Origin: Cohnella thailandensis
GTDB lineage: Bacteria > Bacillota > Bacilli > Paenibacillales > Paenibacillaceae
NCBI RefSeq assembly: GCF_014212135.1
Contig: NZ_JACJVQ010000007.1
Coordinates: 310,001 to 374,000 of the forward strand
Direction of reading: 5' to 3'
Length of the DNA: 64,000 nt
The notes under the pieces are model-generated. The model made no database searches. It saw only the letters and a list, made by a program, of their open reading frames with translations, and was not told where the DNA came from. Below are positions 8,394-17,176 of this stretch, piece after piece. The translations under genes were made by a program, and so were the position numbers. Position 1 is the stretch's first letter; each line of letters begins with the position of its first letter.

Positions 8394-9074
8394 TTACGGA
8401 GCGTAATCGCCGTTGTAGCTGACCAGCACGACGTCCTGAACGCCGTCGATCGCGGATAGCTCGTTGACGAACGCCGTGTTGTCCTCGCGAAGCCGGATTT
8501 CGACCGTCATCTCGGTCATCTGCTTGCGAACCGTCTTGGACTTCAGGACGTATTTCAGCTTGCGAAGGGCGATCTTCACCTCGTCTCCGGCTTTCTCCTC
8601 GAATTGAATGATCACGAGATAAGGAGCGCCGATCTTCCGGCGACGGGACAGGTAGAACAAGGCCGCGCTCGTCGCGATCGAGCCGATGACCGCGAGGGGA
8701 TACATCTCGGCGCCCGTGGCGATGCCGACCGCAATCGCCCAGAACATGAACATGATATCGAGAGGATCCTTGACGGCCGTCCGGAACCGGACGATGCTGA
8801 GCGCGCCGACCATGCCGAGAGACAGGACGATGTTGGTGCTGATCGTCATGATGATGAGCGTGGTCAGCATCGTCATGATGACGAAGGTGATATTGTAATT
8901 GTGGCTATAGACGACGCCCCGAAACGTCTTGTAATAGGTCCAGTAGATAAACATCCCCAGCGCGAACGCCAGCACGAGTCCGATGATAATCTGGATGACG
9001 GATGCCTGCTGGAACGATTCCAGATTCAGGACGCTCTTCTTGATAATGTCCGTGAAATTAAGCTCTTCCCCCAC
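8394..9074 (-). CDS. DUF4956 membrane protein, last gene of pel operon
   Basis: Integral membrane protein of 226 residues with a GTG start, preceded by GGGAGG at 7 bases. Three to four membrane helices occupy residues about 25-140. The family hallmark GMVGALSIVRFRTAVKDPLD is followed by a soluble C-terminal domain (LVIIQFEEKAGDEVKIALRK onward) of ACT-like alpha/beta appearance. DUF4956 proteins frequently sit beside VTC-domain and CotH genes, as here, but their biochemical role is not established. The gap to the VTC gene is 18 bases and the shared terminator follows, so it closes the operon. A part in moving or sensing a phosphorylated or polymeric product is only a guess from context. Confidence 0.85.
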   Translation of the reverse strand: MGEELNFTDIIKKSVLNLESFQQASVIQIIIGLVLAFALGMFIYWTYYKTFRGVVYSHNYNITFVIMTMLTTLIIMTISTNIVLSLGMVGALSIVRFRTAVKDPLDIMFMFWAIAVGIATGAEMYPLAVIGSIATSAALFYLSRRRKIGAPYLVIIQFEEKAGDEVKIALRKLKYVLKSKTVRKQMTEMTVEIRLREDNTAFVNELSAIDGVQDVVLVSYNGDYAP

Positions 9075-9092
9075 GATGTGGCCTCCCAGCGG

Positions 9093-9800
9093 CTAATCCG
9101 CGTAACTTTTTCTCTTTTCTCTGCAGATGACGTACTTCGAGATCGACGATCGGTTGTGCGCGGACATCCGAACGAGGTTCTGAATGAATTCAGGCAGGAA
9201 TTGATTGTATTTCACTTCGAGAATCGTCTTCGGACTCGCTATCGATTCGACCATCGGCAGGTCGGGATCGAAGATGTCCATGGACTGGATGCTCGCCTTC
9301 AAGCGCTTGTCGAACGTAATGCGCACGTCGCTGACCGGGTAAATATACGCTTCGCGGATATAATCGACGACGACGGTCGGCAGCATCCTTCCGCTGACGG
9401 CGTCGTGATAAAAATCCTGAAGCAACGGATGGCTCTCCCCCTTGAGCGCGGATGCGTCTCCGATCGCGAGCCGTTCGTATTGCTCCCGGGTAATGCTCGC
9501 CGATTCCTTGGCGATGTAATCGTTGAACTTGCTTTTGCGCTCCAATTTTATGACTCTGTCGCTGCAGTTGTAAATCCGGATCCGGTACTTTTTGCGTTGA
9601 AAGATACCGTTGTTCTTGTCGTATAGAGAAGCTTCGTGCACGTTATCGAAGTAAAGGCTCCGGATATGATAGCCTTCCGTACCGATAGAATGGTCATCCA
9701 TTCTCATTAAGGGACGGATTCGATGTCTCAGCCCGATGCCCTCGTGCTCATGGATGTAATATTTCAATTCGTGCCTCAGCTTCTTGCCCGAGAATTCCAT
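9093..9800 (-). CDS. VTC-domain (CYTH superfamily) polyphosphate polymerase-like protein
   Basis: Cytoplasmic protein of 235 residues with the catalytic core seen in yeast Vtc4, which makes polyphosphate from ATP inside a basic tunnel. Visible tunnel strands are RHELKYYI near the N-terminus, YHIRSLYFDN, QRKKYRIRIYN, RVIKLERKSK and the acidic strand TILEVKYN. The protein is the bare domain without the SPX or membrane parts of the yeast enzyme. It lies 30 bases after cotH and 18 before the DUF4956 gene. Bacterial homologues in this three-gene set are annotated as polyphosphate polymerase domain proteins, but their real polymer has rarely been tested. A role in modifying Pel or an associated surface protein is inferred only. 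Confidence 0.85.
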   Translation of the reverse strand: MEFSGKKLRHELKYYIHEHEGIGLRHRIRPLMRMDDHSIGTEGYHIRSLYFDNVHEASLYDKNNGIFQRKKYRIRIYNCSDRVIKLERKSKFNDYIAKESASITREQYERLAIGDASALKGESHPLLQDFYHDAVSGRMLPTVVVDYIREAYIYPVSDVRITFDKRLKASIQSMDIFDPDLPMVESIASPKTILEVKYNQFLPEFIQNLVRMSAHNRSSISKYVICREKRKSYAD

Positions 9801-9830
9801 GGTTTGCCTGCCTTTCTTCGGCGCGAATGT

Positions 9831-11558
9831 CTATTCCACGTAAAATTGCACGACTCCGAAGTACTTGACGTCATCCGTATCTTGATAAATATCGAACGCC
9901 GTGTTCGAGTTGCCCTTGGAATCCGTGACGGTCACTTGATAGAAATAACGTCCGGGCTCCAGCTTCGGCAGCTTGACGCTCGTCGTCTGGAGTCCCGTCT
10001 GGCGGGAGATCGGATTCCGGAAGTCCGGCGTCTTCGCTACCTGGAAGTCGTACTTGATGTCGTCGCCCTGAAGATCATAGGATGCTCCCCATTGAAAGAC
10101 GGTCTCGCTCCCGGACGAATCCGGCTCGGCCAGGAAGAACGGCATCGGGTTCTCCAGGCTCTCCCTGAATTGCCGGGCATTCAAGGAGGGCAGCGTCTCC
10201 AATCGCTTTAATTCCTCGTCGAACAGCTCGATCGGCGCGCGCTGAATATCCAAGTCGGGGCTCCGGCGAACGAACGGGGAGACCACCTTCTTGTACGATT
10301 CGATCATCTGCGCGGTCCGCTCCGGCGTGAAGATCTTCTCCAGCTCCGCTACTTTATCGAGAAGCTGCTGGACGTTGTCCGGATTTTTGAAAAAGCGGTT
10401 CTCGAGCGTATTGCTCCAATAGTTGGAGATTCCCCTCTGCCAAGGAGCCCGCCTGTCCTCCTCGCGGTTGAAATCGTTGTACCCCCACGCCCCGTCGTAA
10501 TCCCAGGGAAGGAAGAAGAACTTCTCCGAATTGACCGGCGAATAGAGCAGGTAGTTCTGGTTGATGGTGTCGATGTTGTCGGTCAGAATGTTCACCGCCA
10601 GCCAGGTCAGGAAGTTGTCCCGGTCGAAGTACTTATCGAACACCTGATCGAAATTCAAGGAGTAATCGTTGATATCGTCCAACATGGTTAGCAGCTTCTT
10701 ATGGTCGTTGCTGCCTTTGATCTCGAGAATGGAATTGAACTTCGCTTCGTCGTACTCGGGATCGTCCGCTTCCTTCAGCTCGTCCTCGTAACGCAGAAAC
10801 TCGAAGCTCGTCACCTTGTACAGCTGAGCGTTCGAATCGAGGCCATGGGACTTCAGGAACCTCTTGTTCGGCTGCTCGATCTGCTCGTACAACCCGTAAT
10901 CCCGGAACGCGGTGTCGCCCGAGGTCAAGTCCTTCACGTGCAGGTGCACGAACTGGGTTCTCAGGCTGGTGAAGTCCGGCAGGATCTTGAAATAATCGAA
11001 GCTGAGCTTATTGCGGATACGGGTAAAATCATAGGCATGCTTGACGAAGTTGATCGTGCTCTGGCCGCGCCACTGTCCCGCCTCGTCGTACAGCTTGATC
11101 TTATACGACTTCATGGCGGCGGCGAGCGTCGAGTTGCCCCGCAGCGTCAAGTCCCCGTTCGCGTGCGTGTCCGAGTAGCCGAACAGGCCGTTCTCCGGGC
11201 CTTCCGCGTTGCCCTCCTGAAGGATAACCTGCACTTTCTTCTCTTCGGTATTCTCCGCCTTGGAATGGATGGCGTTAAGCTCCCCCCACGTCATGGGCGG
11301 CTCCGCCGTCAAGTTGTCTTTGGTTACCGTGATATAGAAGTCGACGATGCTATCCTCTTGGTCGTCGAGATAAACGCTTCGGTCCTCGACCAGCTTGTCG
11401 CGGGTTTGCGCGACGGCTTCGGCCTTGGAGGTTGGGATCGGAAGCTCGGCGCTTGCGTCGTTGCCGCCCGTGTCGGCCGGACTAGCCGTGCAGCCCGCCA
11501 GCCACAGCGCCAGCGCGGCGACAGCCGCCGCTTTGACCGTTCTGTTCTGGATTCTCAT
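9831..11558 (-). CDS. CotH-type kinase family lipoprotein
   Basis: Exported lipoprotein of 575 residues; lipobox LAGC with Cys23. The CotH kinase core is evident: LRGNSTLAAAMKSYKIKLYD (nucleotide-binding strand and Lys), and later FFLPWDYDGAWGYND with the metal-binding DYDG. CotH proteins are atypical protein kinases, known to phosphorylate spore coat proteins in Bacillus. This one has a C-terminal beta-sandwich of about 100 residues (FQVAKTPDFRNPISRQTGLQ, fibronectin-like) instead of a spore role. Start ATG follows AAGGAGGG. It is transcribed with pelG 29 bases upstream and the VTC gene downstream. It may phosphorylate a matrix protein or polysaccharide outside the cell, though the source of ATP there is unclear. 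Confidence 0.85.
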   Translation of the reverse strand: MRIQNRTVKAAAVAALALWLAGCTASPADTGGNDASAELPIPTSKAEAVAQTRDKLVEDRSVYLDDQEDSIVDFYITVTKDNLTAEPPMTWGELNAIHSKAENTEEKKVQVILQEGNAEGPENGLFGYSDTHANGDLTLRGNSTLAAAMKSYKIKLYDEAGQWRGQSTINFVKHAYDFTRIRNKLSFDYFKILPDFTSLRTQFVHLHVKDLTSGDTAFRDYGLYEQIEQPNKRFLKSHGLDSNAQLYKVTSFEFLRYEDELKEADDPEYDEAKFNSILEIKGSNDHKKLLTMLDDINDYSLNFDQVFDKYFDRDNFLTWLAVNILTDNIDTINQNYLLYSPVNSEKFFFLPWDYDGAWGYNDFNREEDRRAPWQRGISNYWSNTLENRFFKNPDNVQQLLDKVAELEKIFTPERTAQMIESYKKVVSPFVRRSPDLDIQRAPIELFDEELKRLETLPSLNARQFRESLENPMPFFLAEPDSSGSETVFQWGASYDLQGDDIKYDFQVAKTPDFRNPISRQTGLQTTSVKLPKLEPGRYFYQVTVTDSKGNSNTAFDIYQDTDDVKYFGVVQFYVE

Positions 11559-11587
11559 AATTCCCTCCTTCGTATTTTCCTGTTCGC

Positions 11588-13024
11588 TTACAGCTCTTGC
11601 GCGCTGCGCTTCAAAATGCGCGTGTATTTGTTGTCGTATTCCTTCGCGATGAGCGGCTGGGCGCTGAAGGTGTAATAGTTCAAGTTGCGGAACAGGTACA
11701 CCAGCCTAAGAATCGTCAGCAGCAGCGTTACGAACGCCGCGATAAAGAACGAGAAGCCCATATCTCCCAGATAGACGGAGAATCCGGTCAGCACCGTGTT
11801 GAACGCGAGGAACGCGCATTGAAGGACCAAGGTACCCTTGCGATCGTCGAAGTAGAGCAGCAGAAGCAGCAGCACGCTCGTGATCATGTAAGCATAGAAG
11901 CCCATGACGAGTATGTTGAAGGTATCGATCTGCGCGGACGTGAATCCGATATACGGCAGAAACCGGATGCCGAGAGCGACCGAGATGATCGAGAAGAAGA
12001 GCTGAATGCCCATGATCATCGTCAGCTGCTGCAGGACGACCTGGAACATCTCCTTCTTGGCTCTCTCGATATCGGCGATCGAGCCTTGCTCCAAGACGGC
12101 TTGATAATAGCTTCTGAACTTCGGATAGAACGCCGTCTCCAGGGCTACGACGAACATGACCATCGTCGGAACGACGGACAGGAAGGCGTAGAACACGGCG
12201 ATGTCGTAAGCGGGAGCCATCCGGAAGCTCTCCCCGATCATGGAGCCGTGCGGCCCGAACCATTGCACGAATTGATGGGCGTACAGGCCGAGCGCGCCGA
12301 TCGTCCCCGTCGCGATCAGCGAAGGATACTTGCGGATATAGGCGAGGAACGTGAACGGCGATACCGCCTTGTCCGTCCGGAAGAACCTCTCGATCTGAAC
12401 CAGCAGCATGGCCGCCGTAACCGCGAAGCCGAGGTCGACGGCTCCCAGAATGAACGGGATCGACCGAATCTCCGCCAGATAAAGCAGAGCCAGAACTCCT
12501 CCGAGCGCGACGGCCGCGCCGATGATGAAGGAGTATCCGATCATCCGGAAGTTTTTCATGGCGGAAATGAAGACGGTCTCGGACCAAATCGTCAGCAGGA
12601 GCATATACAGGAGGAATAACGGCGCCTTGACCTCTAGCGGAATCGGCACGAACGCCAGAAAGACGAGCGCGGGAACTCCTCCGATGACGGCGTTGACCGT
12701 CAAGCTTCCATAGAACGAAGGCAGCAGCGCATGCTTGTATCCCAAGTAGAGAAAATCCGATACCGTTCTCGTCACGAACAGGTTCATGATATTGGAGACG
12801 ATATAAGAGAACGTGAAGGCATAAACGACGCAAGCCATAAAAAGCTCCCGGTCGGTGAAGCCGACATTCGTCTCGAGCAGCAGCGCCTGGATAATCGAGA
12901 CGAGCACGATGCAGCTCAGCATCGGGCCTATCGTTACCACGGACGAGTACGCGAACGCCCTCGCCTTGTTCACCAGTCCCGACTTGTCGAACAGTTTCTT
13001 CAATTCGAACCCGATACCCGCCAT
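11588..13024 (-). CDS. pelG: Pel exopolysaccharide exporter/flippase-like subunit PelG
   Basis: Integral membrane protein of 478 residues with about twelve hydrophobic segments. The N-terminal signature MAGIGFELKKLFDKSGL and the next segment SSVVTIGPMLSCIVLVSIIQ are typical of PelG, a polysaccharide-transporter relative. In Pseudomonas, PelG works with PelF, PelD and PelE to polymerise Pel and move it across the membrane. The ribosome site GGGAGGG lies inside the end of pelF and the two genes are separated by one base, so translation is coupled. Length fits the family (about 450-480). Confidence 0.93.
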   Translation of the reverse strand: MAGIGFELKKLFDKSGLVNKARAFAYSSVVTIGPMLSCIVLVSIIQALLLETNVGFTDRELFMACVVYAFTFSYIVSNIMNLFVTRTVSDFLYLGYKHALLPSFYGSLTVNAVIGGVPALVFLAFVPIPLEVKAPLFLLYMLLLTIWSETVFISAMKNFRMIGYSFIIGAAVALGGVLALLYLAEIRSIPFILGAVDLGFAVTAAMLLVQIERFFRTDKAVSPFTFLAYIRKYPSLIATGTIGALGLYAHQFVQWFGPHGSMIGESFRMAPAYDIAVFYAFLSVVPTMVMFVVALETAFYPKFRSYYQAVLEQGSIADIERAKKEMFQVVLQQLTMIMGIQLFFSIISVALGIRFLPYIGFTSAQIDTFNILVMGFYAYMITSVLLLLLLYFDDRKGTLVLQCAFLAFNTVLTGFSVYLGDMGFSFFIAAFVTLLLTILRLVYLFRNLNYYTFSAQPLIAKEYDNKYTRILKRSAQEL

Positions 13025-13025
13025 T

Positions 13026-14441
13026 CTACTTGCCCTCCCTGCTAGCTTGGTAGAGCGACCGGTAGCTGAAAATAAACGCTTCGCTCGTATAGTGCCTGCG
13101 AATCCGGTTCAACCCGTTCTGTCCCATCTCTTTGCGAAGCTTCGCGCTCCGGCCCAGCGTCACGATCGCTTTGCCGATCTCTTCGTGATTCATGACGGGA
13201 ACGACGAATCCCGCCTTGCCGAAGTCGTCCCGAACGCCGTATAACAGCTCCTTGCAGCTGCCGACGTCGGTCGCGACGAACGGCTTGCCGGCCGCCATCC
13301 CTTCCAGAACGGCCAGCGGCTGGCCTTCGCTGATGCTCGTCAGGACCAGTACGTCCATCTTCCCGATATATTCCTTGACGTTAACGTTGCCGGTAAAAAC
13401 GACGTTGTTCAGCTTAAGGGATTCGGTCAGCGCCAAGCATTCCTCGTAGTAGTCCGGAGCCTCCTCGTAGGGACCCATGATAAAGAACTTGGCGTCCGGA
13501 AGCTCGTGGGAGACGGCTTGAAAGCTGAGCAGCATCGTCTTGATATCCTTGATGGGGACGACCCGGACGAATCCTCCGACCCATAGCGGCTCATCCGCGG
13601 GTTTGGCCGGCAGCTCTTCGAATTCGGCATAAGGCACGCCGTTCGGGATAATGCGGATCTTGTCCTCCGGGCAGCCCAGCTCGATCTGAATCTCCTTGTT
13701 CCTCTCGAAGAGAGTGATGACGCGATCCGCATAATGGTAGGCTCCGGCGGACAGCGTGTAGAAATATTCGATCCAGATGTCCTTCATGTACCCTTTGACC
13801 CAATCCGCCTTGATGATCTCTTCCTCCCGCTCCCGGGAATAAACGCCGTGCTCCGTCAGGATCATCGGCTTGCCGTACAGATGCTTGCCGAGTCCGGCGA
13901 ATACCCCGGCGTATCCGGTCGATACCGAATGGTAGAGATCGGCCTCCGGAACCGACTCGCGCATCGTAAGTAGAAGCGGCAGAATCATGGAGCGAACCGT
14001 CCAGAACATCTCGGTGAACGGGATATGCTCGTATTTCTCGTGGCAGATCTCGTTCAGGATGTCGAAGAAATCCCGGCTCATTAGAAGATCGGTCGCCTGT
14101 TCGAACTTCGCGTGCCGGAACAGGTCGAAGAGAAGTCCCCAATCCAGCTCGGAGCTGCCCGTCAGGAACTTCTTGAGAGCATCGCGCTCCGCGGACCCGA
14201 GCACCGAGCGGCGCTTCCATTCCCCTTCCATCCGCAAATAGTCGTCCAGAAACACCTCTTGGACCGCCTCGACGTTCGAAGGAAGCTCGTACTTGAACTT
14301 GCCCTGCTGCTTCCGTTCCGCGGCGATGGCCAGAATGACGAACCGGTGCTCCGGCAGGTTGCGAATGAGCGAATGGATCCAGCTGGATACGCCCCCCGTG
14401 ATGTATGGGTAGGATCCTTCCGCTACGAGACAGATTTTCAT
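13026..14441 (-). CDS. pelF: Pel polysaccharide glycosyltransferase PelF (GT4)
   Basis: Cytoplasmic glycosyltransferase of 471 residues that polymerises Pel from UDP-sugar donors. The N-terminal MKICLVAEGSYPYITGGVSSW is a PelF signature (G-G-V-S-S-W loop). The GT-B C-terminal domain shows VGGFVRVVPIKDIKTML and the retaining-GT4 EX7E motif in SEGQPLAVLEGMAAG. The family prefers UDP-linked amino sugars in Pel synthesis. The N-terminal domain of this operon's first gene could supply UDP-GalNAc. Start ATG follows GGAGGGG at 6 bases and lies 3 bases after the deacetylase stop. Confidence 0.95.
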   Translation of the reverse strand: MKICLVAEGSYPYITGGVSSWIHSLIRNLPEHRFVILAIAAERKQQGKFKYELPSNVEAVQEVFLDDYLRMEGEWKRRSVLGSAERDALKKFLTGSSELDWGLLFDLFRHAKFEQATDLLMSRDFFDILNEICHEKYEHIPFTEMFWTVRSMILPLLLTMRESVPEADLYHSVSTGYAGVFAGLGKHLYGKPMILTEHGVYSREREEEIIKADWVKGYMKDIWIEYFYTLSAGAYHYADRVITLFERNKEIQIELGCPEDKIRIIPNGVPYAEFEELPAKPADEPLWVGGFVRVVPIKDIKTMLLSFQAVSHELPDAKFFIMGPYEEAPDYYEECLALTESLKLNNVVFTGNVNVKEYIGKMDVLVLTSISEGQPLAVLEGMAAGKPFVATDVGSCKELLYGVRDDFGKAGFVVPVMNHEEIGKAIVTLGRSAKLRKEMGQNGLNRIRRHYTSEAFIFSYRSLYQASREGK

Positions 14442-14444
14442 CGT

Positions 14445-16280
14445 TTACCCCTCCAATCCGAGCGAGAACCGCTTGTCGTAAGCCTCCACGAGATACGTAC
14501 CGTCGTCGATCCGGTAAGCCTTGCAGTTCACCAGGCGGCCGACTTGCTTGTCCGTTCTTAAGTAGTAATACATCTCGCCGCCCATGTAATGATTGACGTA
14601 CCCTTCGACTCCCTCGTCCGTGTATCGAAAGTGCGGGTCGTTCTTTGTATATCGGACGACCTCCATGCTCCCCTGGTTGGCGGTCATGTCGCGAAGCCAC
14701 GGCCATTCCCGGTCGACCTCGCTTAGGAAGCCGTCCGTCATCCGATAAAGGTCGTCCCAGTTGTACGGGAAGCTTCGCTCGCGGTCCAGGATGTCGTCGG
14801 GGTGAACGAAGTGGGAGAATAATCCGACGGAAGTAATCGCGTTCGCCGACGCCCATAAGTTAAACTCGTCTTCCTTGTAGCCGGACGTGATTCGAGGCAG
14901 TTCGACGATCCCGTCGTCCGCCACGCCGATCTCCTGAACGTAGCTAAGACCTTCGGGATCCGTGTTGTAAACGGCCGAGATCGTCCGCATCTCCGGCCAT
15001 GCTTCCTTCAGCGCTTCCCGTCCTTGCGAGCTAAGCACGTTCGAAGCCGGCACGAACGTATGAAGGCCGTAATCCGGGAAAGACTTCCCCACGAAATCGA
15101 CCACCGTTCGAACGGAAGCGCGCATGTCCTCCTCCGAAGCCCACGCCTTGTAGCCGTATTCTTCCAGGACGGCCGGATTGTCGGTATACGACTGGTGATT
15201 GTAGCCGTGGATGCCGACCTCCCCGCCGCGCTTCAGGATCTCGCGACCGTATGTCCTCAGATAGTAGCGGTCGGAGTCCGCGTTGAAAGGTCCCCGAGTC
15301 TTGTTCTCGTAGGTTTGAATGACCACGCCGGTATACTTTAACCCGTGGTGGCTGGCCAGCCGGATCATGTCCGGCCACCACACCTCCTTGAAGAACCGGG
15401 TCAAGTCTCTCCGGTACAGATCGAAGATGTCTTCCTGGTACCCCGTCGGAAAAGGAGCCGGGAAATCGTCGATATACATCAGCTTGGAGTTAATGACCGG
15501 ATAGATGTCCACTTCCTTCAACTCGCTGATCGCCCCGGCGAAGAATCCTCGGCTCGACTTCTCCTGAAGCATCGTTCCGTTGAAGACGACAAAAACTCCG
15601 TTCCCGTAAGGCGTTCTCCACAATAAAGGGAGGCCGTCCTTGGATTCCGCCAGCACCTCGCTCTCCTTCCCGAGCCGAACCTGGAAGCTCGTGTTCTCGA
15701 TAATCTCCTCGGAGTAGGTTTTGCCCTTCTCGTTAATGAGCACGTTGCTCGTCAGCACAAGCCCTTTGGAGACCAAGTAGTCGCCCCATTCGTTAATGCC
15801 GAGCTTCCGGTAGATTCGAAGCATGGTATCCCCCGGCTCCGGCATTGTCGCGAACAGAACGGATCCGCCGTCGTTCACGAACCCGTCGATCCAATCGGTG
15901 TCGTTCATCCGCTCCAGGTTGGTAAACGTCAGAATAACCGATAGATAGCCGTCTCCCTTCCCGGAGTAGGACCGAATGTCTCCGGTTTCGAAGCTTTTTT
16001 TCATGTAATCCAGCAAATGGATCGCGTTGTCTTTAAGACGGACGCTATAAGACTCCTCGGGGTCATAGAGAACGAGCGTCTTCCGCTCGTCCAGCTTTGC
16101 CGTCTCGGCGGCGGAGAGCGCGTCGGACGGTTCCGCTCCCCCGGCGGTCTCCGACCACTTGTTGGGATCGGATCCGACGTCCAGAAACGTCTCGAACCGG
16201 GTCGTCTGGATCAGGATGGCGAGCAGCAGGACGACGCCTAATATGATGTAAATTTGCCTGTTAAGCTTAAATTCTTTCAT
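14445..16280 (-). CDS. pelA: Pel deacetylase PelA, Gram-positive form (DUF2194)
   Basis: Membrane-anchored polysaccharide deacetylase of 611 residues. One N-terminal membrane helix (YIILGVVLLLAILIQTT) is followed by an extracytoplasmic region, then a CE4/NodB-like catalytic domain. The likely metal ligands are visible: Asp271/272 in MYIDDFPAP and His358/His362 in the HGYNH motif (H-x3-H); a later FSHFVHPDD strand fits the active site. It lacks the glycoside hydrolase domain of Pseudomonas PelA, like the deacetylase-only PelA described for the Bacillus cereus pel operon. It probably removes N-acetyl groups so the matrix polymer becomes cationic. The start is 5 bases after the pelE stop with only a weak ribosome site, which suggests coupling. 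Confidence 0.88.
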   Translation of the reverse strand: MKEFKLNRQIYIILGVVLLLAILIQTTRFETFLDVGSDPNKWSETAGGAEPSDALSAAETAKLDERKTLVLYDPEESYSVRLKDNAIHLLDYMKKSFETGDIRSYSGKGDGYLSVILTFTNLERMNDTDWIDGFVNDGGSVLFATMPEPGDTMLRIYRKLGINEWGDYLVSKGLVLTSNVLINEKGKTYSEEIIENTSFQVRLGKESEVLAESKDGLPLLWRTPYGNGVFVVFNGTMLQEKSSRGFFAGAISELKEVDIYPVINSKLMYIDDFPAPFPTGYQEDIFDLYRRDLTRFFKEVWWPDMIRLASHHGLKYTGVVIQTYENKTRGPFNADSDRYYLRTYGREILKRGGEVGIHGYNHQSYTDNPAVLEEYGYKAWASEEDMRASVRTVVDFVGKSFPDYGLHTFVPASNVLSSQGREALKEAWPEMRTISAVYNTDPEGLSYVQEIGVADDGIVELPRITSGYKEDEFNLWASANAITSVGLFSHFVHPDDILDRERSFPYNWDDLYRMTDGFLSEVDREWPWLRDMTANQGSMEVVRYTKNDPHFRYTDEGVEGYVNHYMGGEMYYYLRTDKQVGRLVNCKAYRIDDGTYLVEAYDKRFSLGLEG

Positions 16281-16285
16281 CCTCG

Positions 16286-17176
16286 TTACGCACCCTTATT
16301 GGACCAGTATCGAATGATCGTCAAACCTTCATTCGATACGCGAATTCTTGATGACTTGAGCCGGTGCAGCGTCTCCTCGAATTTATCCCCTTGCTTCAAG
16401 CGGTAATACAGGTGCAGAGAAGCGATGTAGGCTTGCTCGCTGTCCGGATACTTCTCGAGATAGAGCCGGCAGCAGCGAAGGGCTTCCTCGTAATTCCCCA
16501 GTTCCATCTCGCAGAGGATTTTCTTCTCCAGCCATTCCTCGCTGCACGCTTCCGAATCGACCAGTAATCCGAGCAGCTGCGCATACGTCAGCCGGTAAGC
16601 GGTCTGCGTTCTATTGTCCATGAATCCGCTGGCCAGATATTGGCGAATGGATTCGGCATACGCTTCCGCGGCATCGAGATTGCTTCGGTCGCGTTCGAAT
16701 TCGACCGAGTGCTTCTGGATGTCGAGCATCCTCTTGCGCTTGAGCTCCATCGCCGCCGTTACCGCATAATGCGACGTCTCGGTGTCCTCGTTGCTTGCGG
16801 CCAGCTCGAGCAGCGGAATGACTTCCTCGTTCAGCTCTTCCTTCAGGACGTCGAGCATCAGCCTTCTGCGGGTCTGCATATCGTTGATGCGGAGCGCCTC
16901 TTCCAAGGGAACGCGATTTTTCTCTTTGTTTACGTTAATCCGATCGTACAACGGCTGTTCATACTCTTCTTGTTCGCCTTCGGCCGCCATGTCGGGCGTC
17001 CCGACCGGCTTCATCCGGGAAGCGATCGCCCGAAGGACGGCCAGCGGAAGGCCGACGAAGGGAAGCCCGACAACCAACGTCGCATCTGCTAGCCTGGCCC
17101 CCGTTGTTGTCCGCAGACGCAGGATCAGGTACATGGCGGCAATCGCATAATAGCCAAGCAGCGCAGCCTCAACCAT
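16286..17176 (-). CDS. pelE: Pel synthesis membrane protein PelE
   Basis: Protein of 296 residues with two N-terminal membrane segments (ALLGYYAIAAMYLILRL and ATLVVGLPFVGLPLAVL) and a cytoplasmic helical repeat region of TPR type. In that region GNYEEALRCCRLYLEKYPDSEQAY is a recognisable unit. PelE is a scaffold that associates with PelD in the inner-membrane synthase complex. The ATG (MVEAALLG) overlaps the last codons of the pelD fusion gene by 8 bases, so I reject the longer in-frame extension. Sequence conservation in this family is low, so the call depends on topology and on position between pelD and pelA. Confidence 0.8.
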   Translation of the reverse strand: MVEAALLGYYAIAAMYLILRLRTTTGARLADATLVVGLPFVGLPLAVLRAIASRMKPVGTPDMAAEGEQEEYEQPLYDRINVNKEKNRVPLEEALRINDMQTRRRLMLDVLKEELNEEVIPLLELAASNEDTETSHYAVTAAMELKRKRMLDIQKHSVEFERDRSNLDAAEAYAESIRQYLASGFMDNRTQTAYRLTYAQLLGLLVDSEACSEEWLEKKILCEMELGNYEEALRCCRLYLEKYPDSEQAYIASLHLYYRLKQGDKFEETLHRLKSSRIRVSNEGLTIIRYWSNKGA

